A DNA stretch of 64,000 bases, from contig NC_087064.1 of NCBI RefSeq assembly GCF_963678635.1, positions 16,545,802 to 16,609,801 on the forward strand, read 5' to 3'. The notes under the pieces are model-generated. The model did not search any database. It had not been told where the DNA came from and saw only the letters and a program-made list of their open reading frames with translations. Made by a program: the position numbers and the translations under genes. This DNA is from Symsagittifera roscoffensis. Its lineage: Eukaryota > Xenacoelomorpha > Acoela > Convolutidae. The stretch's first letter is position 1. Each line of letters starts with the position of its first letter. Below are positions 21,561-32,134 of this stretch, piece after piece.

Positions 21561-22982
21561 TTTGGCCTGTTCCGGAATCCGTTTACAATGCACAGAATGC
21601 ACAGTTTGGCCTCATAATGCTAGGGCTCTTTTTCCTTTCCCCCACCTCACTCAAACAGGAATTTCATGGTCTACCGAGTGGTTTTACAAGGTGAATTATG
21701 AAGATCAAATATGCTTGTCGTGACCCTAACTTCAAAGTGGACACTAACTTCAAATATAAAAATATGCAGGTAGCGGGGAAAGGATAAAGAGCCAATGCTT
21801 GATTTGTCAGGACGGCTAAATTTGGCTTTCGCCTAAACAAAAATTCCTCTGTTCAAAATTGCAAATTTGAGTAAGCAAAACGCGAAATAGGGTATCTTTA
21901 AATTCTTTTATATGGTCAAATTAATTGACACACGTGCTAAAAAGTCGGTCTCCTAATCTCTCATAGTCAGCTTTTGCAGTAAAATTGGGAAGAACCAGAT
22001 TTTTGAGAGTCTACTTCAATTTTTCTTGATAAATCAAATCAGTTTTCAGATCTCTCTTCAACCATTACAAGACGAAGCCTACTTGTATATCAAAGCGAAG
22101 CTTTGAAATTTCTGAATTCACTTTAAGGCTAATAAAAAAAATTGTTGGTGGAAAAATTGACGAAATAATGAAAAAAAAATTACTTAAACTGCAAATGGAC
22201 GTTTTTAGCGTCGCATATTCTAATAATAAGAGCAAAAGGCCAGCCTTTTTTCAGTTCTGGCCACCCCCTCATTTTCTGGTTGCCAATTTTTTTTGAAAAG
22301 GTCCCCCTGTGACTTACGACATCCATTTTTGGCTGAACCGTTTTAAAGGCGCCAAAATAACTCACTTTGACTCTTTTTCCTCCCCCACCCACTTCACACG
22401 AACTTCAATATATTAGTGTAACGAGTGGTTTTACGAGGTGAGGTTGAGTATGAAGACCAAATATGTATTTCGTGGGCTTAATAGTCAGTATGTAAATTTT
22501 CATAACAATCGGACAAAGCGGTCAACAAGTTTACATGCAGAAATTTGCAGGTGGGGGGGGGGGGAAGAAAAAGAGCCCTCACTTTGACTTAAATTTTAAA
22601 AATAGTTTGCCTGCGGTGCAGAAAATGGACAAAATAGAGTCATTTGAAAATTTTCGTAGAGCTCGAAATTCAAATTTGCCGACCCTAGAAAAGTCAAAAA
22701 CCGTCCATGGCAGAAAAATTTCTGAGCACGCCATTGATGTAGAGTTTTTTGACATATGAGCTCCATATTAACAATATATTTCAGATGGTATAAAAAATAT
22801 TGGTGAACATTTTGGGGAACAAAAAATAAGGGCAGATTTAAGGAAAATTGACACCCATTTTAGGCTGATCAGTTTTAATTTTTCTAATATAGACATATTT
22901 TTAGGGCGGAGTGCGCACCAAAAAAGGCTATTTTCAAAAAGCGATTTCAAAAAAAATATGGCACGTTATTTTACTTCTTCAG
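21561..22982. repeat. non-coding stretch with dispersed repeat fragments
   Basis: Two related blocks (about 21600-21790 and 22370-22580) share CCTCCCCCACC...CGAGTGGTTTTACGAGGTGA and a G-run followed by AAGAAAAAGAGCC. Parts of 22250-22380 and 22620-22760 resemble the hAT-type family seen at 52939. No gene is supported before 22983. Confidence 0.5.
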
Positions 22983-23162
22983 GTCTACCAGATCCTAATC
23001 AAAAAACTGCAAAAATTGCGCGACGCAAAAGATCTGGACGCAATTGAAAACAGAAGCTTCTGCAACAAAAACAAACCTGCAATCAAAGTTGGTCAGGGTG
23101 CGGAAAAATTAAAGCTAGCGGTCAAACGAGAGCTTGCCCTTGGACTGCTACCTTTACCATGA
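22983..23162 (+). CDS. terminal exon of an unidentified + strand gene
   Basis: After an acceptor TTACTTCTTCAG, 59 codons are open to a TGA at 23160-23162. The peptide is Lys/Leu-rich and helical (VYQILIKKLQKLRDAKDLDA ... EKLKLAVKRELALGLLPLP). I do not recognise it. Upstream exons lie outside the recognisable sequence. The Polinton inserted 73 bp after this stop, probably in the 3' UTR, and the intervening 70 bp reappear inverted at 44767-44836. Confidence 0.45.
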   Translation, partial: VYQILIKKLQKLRDAKDLDAIENRSFCNKNKPAIKVGQGAEKLKLAVKRELALGLLPLP

Positions 23163-23235
23163 TCGATTAGCCAATCTGACTGTTTTAAAGTGCACGCCTT
23201 ACCACTATGTTAATTGTTTCCCTCTGAAAATTTTT

Positions 23236-23241
23236 GATGTT
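23236..23241. repeat. Polinton target site duplication (left)
   Basis: GATGTT, identical to 47496-47501. Polintons are known to make 6-bp duplications. Confidence 0.9.
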
Positions 23242-23455
23242 AGTAGTATAGTAAAAGTGGCTAGGAAAATGACCACTTTTAAACCCCCCTTTTTTTCGAT
23301 GTGCCGTTGTACTTACCACTTTTAACCCCCAAAGGGGTTAAAGCCCCTACTTTTTCGGGCACGCATGTTTTAAGGGGGGTTAAAATTGGTAATTTTCCAG
23401 CCACTTCATGGAAACGGGAAAGGAATTAAGTTTTGGTTGGTGCATGTTTTCCCTT
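23242..23455. repeat. Polinton left terminal inverted repeat
   Basis: About 214 bp, near-identical to the complement of 47282-47495 (a few differences, for example CTTCATGGAAACGGGAAAGG against CTTTATGGAAATAGGAATGC). Homology stops after CATGTTTTCCCTT. It contains the self-complementary TTAACCCC...GGGGTTAA (23326-23342). Confidence 0.93.
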
Positions 23456-23704
23456 TGACTTTGACAGTTCAAACTTTACTGCGCGCGTTATATTGTGGAT
23501 TATTTTGTAATCTTTATCGCCACGTGTGGAATTAAATAAAATGCTGTGATATTGGTAAGTTTATATAGTTGTTTTGAATACCCCCCTCCCCCTCACGATT
23601 AGAGTTGTTGATTATTTCACTTTTCGGAATTGCTTTGAAAAGCTTTATTTCCTGAATCAAAAGTACTATAAAGCTAATCATTTACGTTTATAATCAGAAG
23701 TTAT

Positions 23705-26700
23705 TTAGTCAGAATCGTCTAATATAATAGCACGTCGATTTAAGCACCGCCATTTAGGTGGTCTAATTTCTTCCCGCTCGCTTTCTTCTCGAGCTTCAAT
23801 GTCCAAATAGGGGCAGTTGTACGCTGCTGGTTCTGAATCATTTTGCCCACTTAGCTGGTCAAAATCTACCAAATCCTGTTCTAGCTCTTGATCAGTGTAT
23901 GTGGGTTGGTTGAACCCCATATCTGGTGGAGTAAAAATATCCACATAATACCCGCCCTGCGCTTCTATAGCTTCAGCCAAATCCTCCCCACTTCCGTTAT
24001 CGGTGGGAGTGGGGACCACGGCGTCGTCGTCTACGTCGTATTCGCCCCAGTCCATGGTGCGCCCAATTTCTCTTATGAACATATCCTCACGCAAGCGTTT
24101 ATTTCCGAAAGGACTAGTAGTTACTCTGTCTGCATGTATATAGCGCTTATTGTCAAATGCGCTCAGGGAAATTTTGTTCGTTATTATGGTTTGTAAATTG
24201 TGATTACAAGAATTTATCCTCACATTTTCTGACCGGACCAGCGAACAGTAAGTCAAAGTTTGTTTGTATTTATTATGGGTTAGCTCCATTTTCGCATATT
24301 TTGAAATCCCTTTAGCGCTTTTTTTATCCATGTCTGAAACAAAAATACAATCGATTTACTTCAAATTTTTAATAGTTTTTTCCCTTTTCCACATAAATAC
24401 CTCCCTTCCCCCTCCCCCAACCCTCACTACATAATCTTATGATTTGTTTTTGTTGCCCTTTTCTAAAATGGTAATTGCAAAATGGTAAAAGAAAAGAAAA
24501 AGAAACTTACTCGAAGAAATAATGCTGTACAGTTTGGGTTTTAGTCCGACGTACTCCTGTATGATCTCCCCAGCAAACTCGTCCTTGAATTTGAGGGTAA
24601 CGCGCAAATTCTCGTTGGTGTAGAGGGGGTGGGTGGCTGGTAGATTTGAAAAGTCAAAATGATTTCGCAGTTCATGGTTTTTCTCAATTTCATTGTAGAC
24701 ATCTTTGCTGCGGATTTCATACAGGAACGAATCAGTGTCCGAATATAAAAGAGTTGCATCAAAATTTTTCTTGATTATGTTGTAATGGAACTGGAACATG
24801 TAAAATTTTGCCAAATCTAGTATCGTTGCACCAACAATTGTGGGCTTATCCCATTTAATGTTCACAGGTTTTGAGGTTACAGATACCAAGTGTTGGTCAA
24901 TAATTTTTATACTGCTAAATCTTTTTTTCCTTGATAAATTTTGCAGTTCTTCAGCATTGCGAACAATATCTACAATAAGTCGATTCCTTTTTGATTCGCA
25001 GAATTTTCCTAACGCACTATTTATTATTTGCTTGAAGAAATCTTGTTCAAACTTGGTAGTAGCTTTTTTTCGGAGCTCAGTGTTCAACTGAACATATGGT
25101 GCAATAAATTTTTCTTGTCTAAACTGCAGTACTCGATTAACTTTTTCAATTTTCAAACCAAGTTTGACATAGAGCTGAAGTGTTAGGTAGTGTACAGTAT
25201 AGTTTTTTTTGGAAAGAAGTTTTGTATGAGCTTTGGCGTAGTGCCCACTTTATCCGAAATGTTCATTTTTTTCAACATGTCCAATTGAAGCTCACTGAGC
25301 CACATTTTGGACACAACTTCTTTTGTTGGGGCGAGTGGGTAATCCGAATGTGCATCATGCAAATGATCGGGGTATAAAAGATCGACGTCCAAAATGTATC
25401 CAATTTCGGATTCTCTGCTCGTGTTGAGAATTTCGGCTATGGTAACTTGGTCATTAAACTCGAATGAGTTAAGTGGAAGAGGAAATTTCTCCATAATCCC
25501 GCCATATAAATTGTTCGCGTCTATCATAAAGAGGAAAGTGTTAGGCTGTTTAGGGTCGTAATTTTTCACAAATTTATTGTTGGCGGAAACAAGTCTTTTT
25601 TCAAACACACTTGCAATGCCCCCCCTGATCAGGTTTTCTGCCATATCCAAGTGTTCCCCATTAGTCAGCAAATGGAGGTCAGCCTTGCATGTTCGCAAAA
25701 ATGCATCCCCCGAGAGATTGCTAACCGTGAAATATTGAGCACAATCTAGCTTATATGTTTCATAACACACTTGTCTAAACTCTTCAAAAACGCATGCAAG
25801 AGTCAAGGTATCAGTCGTTAGTTACAAATCGCTGTATTCGCCCAAAGTCTGACAACCGAAACGAGTGTACACTAACCATGCATGTTGGTATTCTTTTTCA
25901 CTGACACTAACAACACCTCCTTGCAGCGTGTTGGTCCACTTGTCGCGTGCAGGTAGTCTATCTTCTGTGTATCTTGCATGGCTGTCAACATACGAGTAGG
26001 GGAAGTAACCTTTTTGTCGAATCAATGCTTTATCTTCTTCCGGTCCGGTAGCAAAGTGGTTATTGAGATATATGAACTTTTCCACGGGTAGATTTCGAGC
26101 TAGCTCATCGAGTGAGCTGTTCATAAATTTACAACTGTCCACAAAACGGATTTCTTCGTAGACATTATAGACATTTCCTTTTTCGTTAGTGTACGATCTA
26201 ATCCACACTTTCATTGTAAGTGAAATAAATGTTTCGTCATTGAGAGGAATGACCGAAAAGGTGTTTCTGGTATTGGTATCTTGCAGACTCTTCAGTACAT
26301 GGTGTAAATCATAATTCTGGAGATTGTGGGCAAAGACAGGGGTGAATTGTATGGTACGTCTCAGGAAGTTGCATTTGTTGTGAGCCCATCCGAGGATTGA
26401 TCCATCGAAATGATTATGGTCCAAAATTTTCGCGTTAGTTTCGGAGAATTCCTCTTCGCAAATCCAGCATTTGTCACTGTCTTCAAGAATAGTGGTGCTT
26501 CCGAGGTAGTTCGGGTATCGTCGTTTTTTATTATGAAAGTCACGCGCCAATACTTCCAGCATTCGAACGAATTTAGTCATGGCGTCCACTCCTCGATGAA
26601 GTGAAAAAAACGCCGGTTTCGGGTTTCCAGCTTCCACAACGACAAGGCAAAAACTGCTGGGCTTATGTTTTTCAATCACGGTTGTGCTCGAGCAGGTAGG

Positions 26701-28266
26701 ATTATTTCTCACTGTCTCCACCTTCTCCAGCACAGACTCCAAATCAAAGTAAACCGCGAATGGGCTATAGCTTCGAGCACCGATGTTTTTGAAGCCTACA
26801 CTGCTCTTGTCAACATTTGGCATGGTAACGATTGCTGGTTCCCAAGATTGCTGGTTGCTGGAACTGGTGGCGCTCAAGTCGTTCCTCAGATGAACACCAG
26901 TGGAAGCAATTTCGGCAGAGCATGTTTCTCGATCTCAGTTTTCTTTTTTGCATTTTGCTCACTAGTTTGTTCAGGTCTTTTATTACGACGTAGTGATGCG
27001 TGCCCATATCGTTTAGAAGCAGCAAATCCACAACAAAATTAGTCTGATATTTTGACACTCTCAGGGGTAGAAGAGTCTTTTCATTGTACCTAGAGAAAAA
27101 TTTTGAATGATATTTTTATACTAATTTTTAATGTCATTATAATAATAATTCTTCAACGAAGGTGCAGCCAACCATTTGTTCTGATGTGCTTAGATACAGC
27201 TTCACACCAATTAAAAAAAAGATTTGATTAAAACTGCAACTAACCTGAAGACATTCACTTGCACTTCATTCAAAATTTCCAAGCGTGCAATAGCCGGTAG
27301 TCCCATTGGGTACACAAAATCACCAGTTGGCTCGTGCGCTCTTGAGTTTCTGCGATAATCATAGAAGCTCGCTTTCTCCTCCTCTTTACTCTGCATCGTA
27401 CGAAAAGTGAGCGGGATAGTGTTCTGCCGATGATACTCAGCAACGAAGCAGTACTCAAAGCATCTATCGTCTTCATAATTGCGAATATTCAACAAGAAGC
27501 GTTTGAGTTTCAGTAGATCGGCTGGTAGTGGCAAGTACGATGAACCCCTGATCGGTGCAGACTTCACCATTTTTAGGACAATCTTATCAATCCTGCGGAT
27601 TCTCCAGCCGCTACCATGAGACGCATATTGATGGACAGTAGACAATATTTGGTCTACGCAATCATAGAATTGGTCCTGGGTCCATCCTTGAACGTCTACA
27701 GCAAGCATTTTGCAATTGGCGAAGATGGTTATTACTTCTTCTGTGCCATCTGCCTTCTCTTTTTCAAGAGTTACTTCTGCCGACAATTGAGCTTTCTGAG
27801 GCTCATACATAGTATTTTGAAGTATCAGCTCTTCGATTTCGTCTCTCTTGGTCACGAATAGCGCTAGTAGGTCCACTTCCGTTTCCATCGGCACTATATC
27901 GTATGTCCTGACTGCTCCATCAAGAGCTGTCTCAGGCTGTATAGAAGTGAGGATTTCTCGGCTCACATCCCATGCTGGCAGACCGTGTTCGTTTATCATA
28001 TGCGCAGCATATGCGCGATCATTTTGGAACACATTTATGTCGTAGAGACAAATTCTTCTTTCTTCCGTTTCATCGATTGTTTTGTGACGCTCCACCACAT
28101 GTTCCCAAATGACGCGAAGTGACTTATCCTCTAGTTCACAGTGACCACAGATGTAGTCGGTTTTCACAGGATCAATCTTGTGAACAGCCATTAGATGTTT
28201 TTTGAGGCTTCGCCGGTCACTCAGTTTTTTTTGGCAGAGATAACAGGGTACGACTTTTGTAGACAT
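23705..28266 (-). pseudogene. polB: Polinton protein-primed DNA polymerase B, two introns, disrupted
   Basis: Exon 1 is 27245-28266: ATG start, C2H2 fingers at residues 8-29 (C8, C11, H24, H29) and 40-61 (C40, C43, H56, H61), then the conserved GSSYLPLP segment. The intron at 27090-27244 is GT-AG and phase-consistent. Exon 2 (24511-27089) holds a CX2C/H knuckle, FDLES (Exo I), an HNH/endoVII-like CX2C...DHNH...HNKCN insert, HNLQNYD (Exo II), DANNLYG (motif A), FFKQIINSALGK (motif B) and YSDTDS (motif C). The intron at 24334-24510 (GTAAGT...TTTCAG) leads to the last exon, 23705-24333. That exon ends the polymerase (LSAFDNKRYI) and adds an acidic tail of about 110 residues. Defects are a frameshift near 26870, TAA at 25822-25824 where Tyr is conserved, and a frameshift in an A8 run near 25205. 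The enzyme would replicate the element from a terminal protein primer. Confidence 0.92.
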
Positions 28267-29699
28267 TGCGAGGTGGTTGTTTTTTGAGAATTTTGATATT
28301 TCGGAAAGCTAGGTTTAAATAAAGCAGACACTGGTTTACAAGTCAAAAGAGTTCAAGTGATTTTCCGTTTGTTTTACGACTGCTATTAAACCTGTTTATA
28401 TTTTCAAACTTTTTCTATCATTTGCTTAATTGCCAAACAAGGAGTGGTTTCCTAAGGTGGAGCTTTGATTAATAAAATTGAGAGGGTGCGCCCAAATTGC
28501 TCTCAGATACATCAAAGAAAACAACTTCAGCTCATTATATAAACCTATAAAATAGTCTCATAAATCAACCAAATTTTCTGAATTAACCACAAAGTTCCTA
28601 AACAAGTTGTGTAGCTTCAAACAATTCATCGGCACTCAATTCAAAAAGACCTCACCCGAGTATACCTAAGCCCAGCAGAGTGAAATGAAAGCCTTACACC
28701 GAATGTAGTTAATCATCAATTGAGCTGTCAAAGAAGTGATAAAGCTTCATATCATGAATTTTTTTAAAATTAAATAATGGGAATTTTTCATGTCAAACTT
28801 CTGAAAATCGAAAAAACCAAACAGGTCAATTTATTCTTTTCTGATTTTTTCTTGTTTTTATTAAATTCATTCGGCGTATATGTTCACTGATTCAGGTATC
28901 TGTTGGGTCTTTTGCAGTGTTTCAGCTTTTACTTTTAGATGGTTTCCACTGCAGGGTGGTGAGGAGCATAGGCTCAGTGGATATGCAGTCCTTTCAAAAA
29001 CCACCAAATATCTTTTGAAACGTGGCCGCCTAGACTCGAAAACGTCGGCTACGCCTTGTTTTCGACCCCGCTGATTCTAAAAAAATTGTTTTCATCCATT
29101 TCTGAGCACGGCTTCATAGTGAACGACACTTAGCCAACGATGAATTTTAATGAATTTCGATTTTCTCAAAAATAACATTTCAAAAAGCGTTGTATCAAGG
29201 CACTGTGGGTTTCATCAGCCGTAATATCCTTGTAGCAACAGTATGAGATAAAGTTGCAGTTCACGAAATCAATTTTTTGCAATTTTTGGACAAAAAACAA
29301 AAACAAAATTTTGCATACTTTTTCTGGTTTCGGTTTTGACCAGAAATAACATGTTAGGTGTTGCATATAAAGGCAAACTTTCAATAGCTAAGTTGATCAC
29401 CTACTACTGGTTGAAACCAGAGGATAATTTTTGATACCACTATTTGTTTCAAACAAAATATTGAAACTCTTAATTTTTTTTTCAAAAACAAAAAAAAATT
29501 TAAAATATGTTTCTTTTTGTTTAGTTTTATTCTTTCAAAGATTTCTGAAAAAAAATTTAGAGAGCAAACGTTAAATTAGAAAAATCAAAAACAAAACGTA
29601 AACAAAGATTTAGCCACAATAATAAAAAAATTTATCAAACTAAATAATAAACCCCCAAACTGGTGCACTCTCGGTGGAAACAATTTTTTTTTTGAGTTT
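28267..29699. other. non-coding stretch inside the Polinton
   Basis: No gene is supported. The stretch is AT-rich, with polyA/T runs at 29460-29690. A tRNA-like piece lies at about 28940-29075. This could be the promoter-proximal region of polB on its right edge, or the site of a lost gene such as the integrase. Confidence 0.5.
28940..29075 (+). repeat. possible tRNA-derived SINE fragment
   Basis: It contains an A-box-like GGCTCAGTGG (about 28970) and, about 80 bp later, a B-box-like TTTTCGACCCCGC. No clear cloverleaf or tail is seen. Weak evidence. Confidence 0.25.
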
Positions 29700-30371
29700 T
29701 CAGAGATCTCTAAATTGCAGTTTGCGTTTTTTCGGCGCATAGCAAGCATTGATAGGCGGCGTCTCAGCTACTAAGTTTGGTGCAGTGGGACTTTGACTGC
29801 CGGAAGAAGAAGAAGTATGCTGCTGCTGCTGCTGCTGCTGTTGAGTGATTGAAAAAATATCCGGTTTTATTGGGGTTTTGGGCGTCTGCTGGTCCTCATC
29901 TTTTTTCTCTGTTGAATCTGGTGATTCAATCGACTCAATGTTCCAGTAGTTTTCTCGCTCTGCTAAATCTCTAATGGATCCTTCCTGATTTTCGTAAAAG
30001 GGGATCGATTGGCAATCGTAGTTAAACAGTATTTTTCTCGGTGAACGATCAAGGCAAGTAGGGTCTTGAATATCTGAGCGCTTCAGCGCAGGATACGATT
30101 CAGTCACACAACAACTCTCGTAGACCTGTTTTCTGCATTGTATGAGGATACCAATTTGATCTAGCAAATAATGGGGTAATATCATATGGTTTTTAGTGAC
30201 CCATTCATCGAATTCTCTGCTTCCTGGATCAAGATCGTTCAAAGGACTTGCGTTTCGATGACGCATTTTCCGTTCCTGTTGAACCACTACGATAGAATCT
30301 CTGGTATAAGTTTGGTACAATATAGCTCTTTCAAGAGAATTAATTGAAATAATTTGCAGTGGAGTTGCCAT
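29700..30371 (-). CDS. Polinton-encoded unknown protein with polyQ tract
   Basis: The start is the ATG at 30369-30371 (MATPLQIISINSLERA). The longer open frame to 30659 joins it to unrelated retroelement sequence and is rejected as a start. The protein is about 223 residues, with a moderately conserved-looking N-terminal half (EFDEWVTKNHMILPHYLLDQ) and a low-complexity C-terminal half. That half has a run of eight Gln, Ser-rich stretches and a basic end (APKKRKLQFRDL), which could be a nuclear signal. I do not recognise a family. It sits between polB and the protease, on the same strand. Confidence 0.6.
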   Translation of the reverse strand: MATPLQIISINSLERAILYQTYTRDSIVVVQQERKMRHRNASPLNDLDPGSREFDEWVTKNHMILPHYLLDQIGILIQCRKQVYESCCVTESYPALKRSDIQDPTCLDRSPRKILFNYDCQSIPFYENQEGSIRDLAERENYWNIESIESPDSTEKKDEDQQTPKTPIKPDIFSITQQQQQQQQHTSSSSGSQSPTAPNLVAETPPINACYAPKKRKLQFRDL

Positions 30372-30430
30372 CGTTGAAAATTTTGTTTTGTTTGATTTTG
30401 AGAGATTGAATAAAAATAGTGAGGGCTTTT

Positions 30431-30663
30431 GTAACGACCCTTTTTCCATTTGCACCGTATGTTTAGTCATTTTTTCAATTTTTAATGGCAAACGTTTATA
30501 CCTCCTTGGGTCCTTCGGATCCGTCTTCCCGGTCCTCTGATACACCGTCGTGGAACTTTTTTTATGCTTTTTCAGCCATGTTGGGGTCTTGGGTGGGCCT
30601 AGTTCCTTGGGGTCCACAACTTCCGGAGCCTTGGGATCCGTTACCACGTCATCGTCCAAAATG
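30431..30663 (-). pseudogene. Gypsy-2 pol C-terminal fragment (part a, copy 1)
   Basis: It encodes DDDVVTDPKAPEVVDPKELG to QMEKGSL, identical in kind to 32566-32798 and to the authentic position 34701-34933. Here Polinton sequence flanks it on both sides. By chance it is in frame with the leader of the polyQ gene. Confidence 0.85.
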
Positions 30664-30974
30664 TAACCAATGAACGTTTTATTCGAATTTTGAATGGGGA
30701 TAATGCTGCTGAATTTTCAAAAATCAATGATATTATTTTGAGTGGGTATGGTCGATTAGAGATTGATTCAAATACTTTGTTTGTTAAATTTATAATGGAG
30801 AAGAAATACAATTTTTGAAAAATATTTGTGAGATAATTCCAGCGGGATGTGTTCTAGCAACCATAAAACATGTTTTTTGTTTAAAAAAAATCAATTATAA
30901 ATCATTAAAGAAATGCAACAGTATCACAAAGTTATAACATCATATGTTTAGCAAAACGCATCATGTCATGGTCG

Positions 30975-31391
30975 TTAACCTTGAAACCTATAGGAAATTA
31001 TAACATGAGCAACATAAATACAATAAAGTCCGCACAAGACCGAGTTAGCTGATTGGATTGGCTTATTCATCAGTATTTGGTTTCCCTCATGGATAGAACG
31101 TCTCATATTTTTGTATACATGTGGATAGTTGTGTAGGCTTCGTCCAAGAGGATCTGCAAAAAAGATTTGACCACCAGCTTGAGCAAACAGTAACCAATGA
31201 GTTCCTGGCTGGTCTGAGTTTGATGCGTTGACTATCATGAAAGTATTGTCGCGTTTCAATATTGTATTAAATGCTAAGTTAGCGGAAAAAATGCCGCAAA
31301 ATCGATGTTTCAAATGTTTGCATCGGTTAATAAGCTCAATAATCTGCAAATTGTCAATTTTTCCCCGATTCAATTCATTAGAGTGTTTTAG
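30975..31391 (-). CDS. adenain-like cysteine protease (copy 1)
   Basis: The core shows the Polinton/adenovirus maturation protease pattern: SDQPGTHWLLF with catalytic His, FFADPLG with the acidic residue, and QSANSVLCGLYCIYVAHVI with the oxyanion Gln and catalytic Cys. It is about 132-139 residues. There is no ATG in the frame; it opens after a TAG at 31392-31394, so a TTG start, a spliced 5' end or loss of the start must be considered. It begins inside the end of the capsid-like frame. Its role would be cleavage of capsid precursor proteins. Copy 2 at 33110-33526 differs at a few residues (Cys/Arg, Ser/Phe). Confidence 0.8.
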   Translation of the reverse strand, partial: LKHSNELNRGKIDNLQIIELINRCKHLKHRFCGIFSANLAFNTILKRDNTFMIVNASNSDQPGTHWLLFAQAGGQIFFADPLGRSLHNYPHVYKNMRRSIHEGNQILMNKPIQSANSVLCGLYCIYVAHVIISYRFQG

Positions 31392-31683
31392 CTATTTTTC
31401 TATCGGAACGCACGTAAACTGTTGATGCACGCTCTCCCATGAAAAGTAACTCTACATTTTCCCCCAGCGGTGCATCAAACTTCAGTTCTACTGAAATGGT
31501 GCAATTGGTCAATTCAGGATGAATAAAGTCGTGTGAAGCCTCCTGAGTAGATGTGAGATCAAATGCCATAAAAAAATGATTGTGATAATTAGCCAAACTG
31601 ATTCCACGACTATTGTTAAAAACAAAGTCTAGAGCTTCCAATGTGTTATAGTATATTCTTTTGTTATCAGTCGTTGACACAGG
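31378..31683 (-). pseudogene. capsid-like gene, 3' fragment cut by the LTR (copy 1)
   Basis: About 101 residues ending SDRKIAKTL, open right up to the LTR border with no start codon. It includes NSRGISLANYHNHFF, then MAFDLTSTQEAS and a beta-rich end (TISVELKFDAPLGENVELLF). This fits the C-terminus of the nematode F54H12.2-like family common in Polintons, which I take to be capsid-associated. Gypsy-2 entered this gene. The 5' part should lie right of the N gap or inside it. Confidence 0.6.
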
Positions 31684-32134
31684 TGTTAAAGTCGTAAGCT
31701 TGGCAATTCAAAAAGGTTGTTAATAAGTTTTATTGTAGGCAAACTGTTAGGCATCAAATCGAAATCTTACTGCACTCTTTTATTTCAGATCCCATCGGAC
31801 ATTAGAAATCGCAAGGTCAAGACAGCAGGTCCCCAGACAGAAAGAAGAATTGATAGCACTTACATAAACTCAAACTGGTGTCTATCTAGAAGAATTGATA
31901 GCACTTACATAAACTCAAAACTGGTCCCTATATCATTCGGGCAACCACAAATAAATTTTAGCGTAAATAAAATTTATCAACTTTATGTTACTGTTTTGCA
32001 TTGTATAAATGTACTAGTTAAGTTTTTAGTCTTCGTTGAGTTTTCTCACCCGCCAAACCTCTCTTAAGGTTTACTTTTCACCTTTTTTTTCTCTTCTTGT
32101 CGATTCCATTATTTATGTTCTATGCGGTGGATCA
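31684..32134 (-). repeat. Gypsy-2 LTR, tandem copy 1 (451 bp)
   Basis: In element sense it runs TGATCCACCGC...CGACTTTAACA. The TGA of the pol stop codon is the first triplet of the LTR. It holds a direct repeat of about 43 bp (AGAATTGATAGCACTTACAT twice, near 31846 and 31893). ACAGG abuts it on the left and is the likely 5-bp target duplication. Confidence 0.85.

Noticed and set aside
23888-24196. + strand frame opposite the polB last exon, and its counterpart 45215-45523 on -
   Set aside because: Antisense shadow of a conserved polymerase end. The sense frame explains the sequence.
25195-25215. Programmed -1 frameshifting at the A8 run in polB
   Set aside because: The run is not in the X XXY YYZ register. 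The gene also has a nonsense codon and another shift, so decay or homopolymer error is simpler.
30372-30659. N-terminal extension of the polyQ protein frame to 30659
   Set aside because: Codons 30431-30659 are the Gypsy-2 pol tail fragment, proven by the copies at 32566 and 34701. The in-frame join is accidental, and the gene's own ATG is at 30371.
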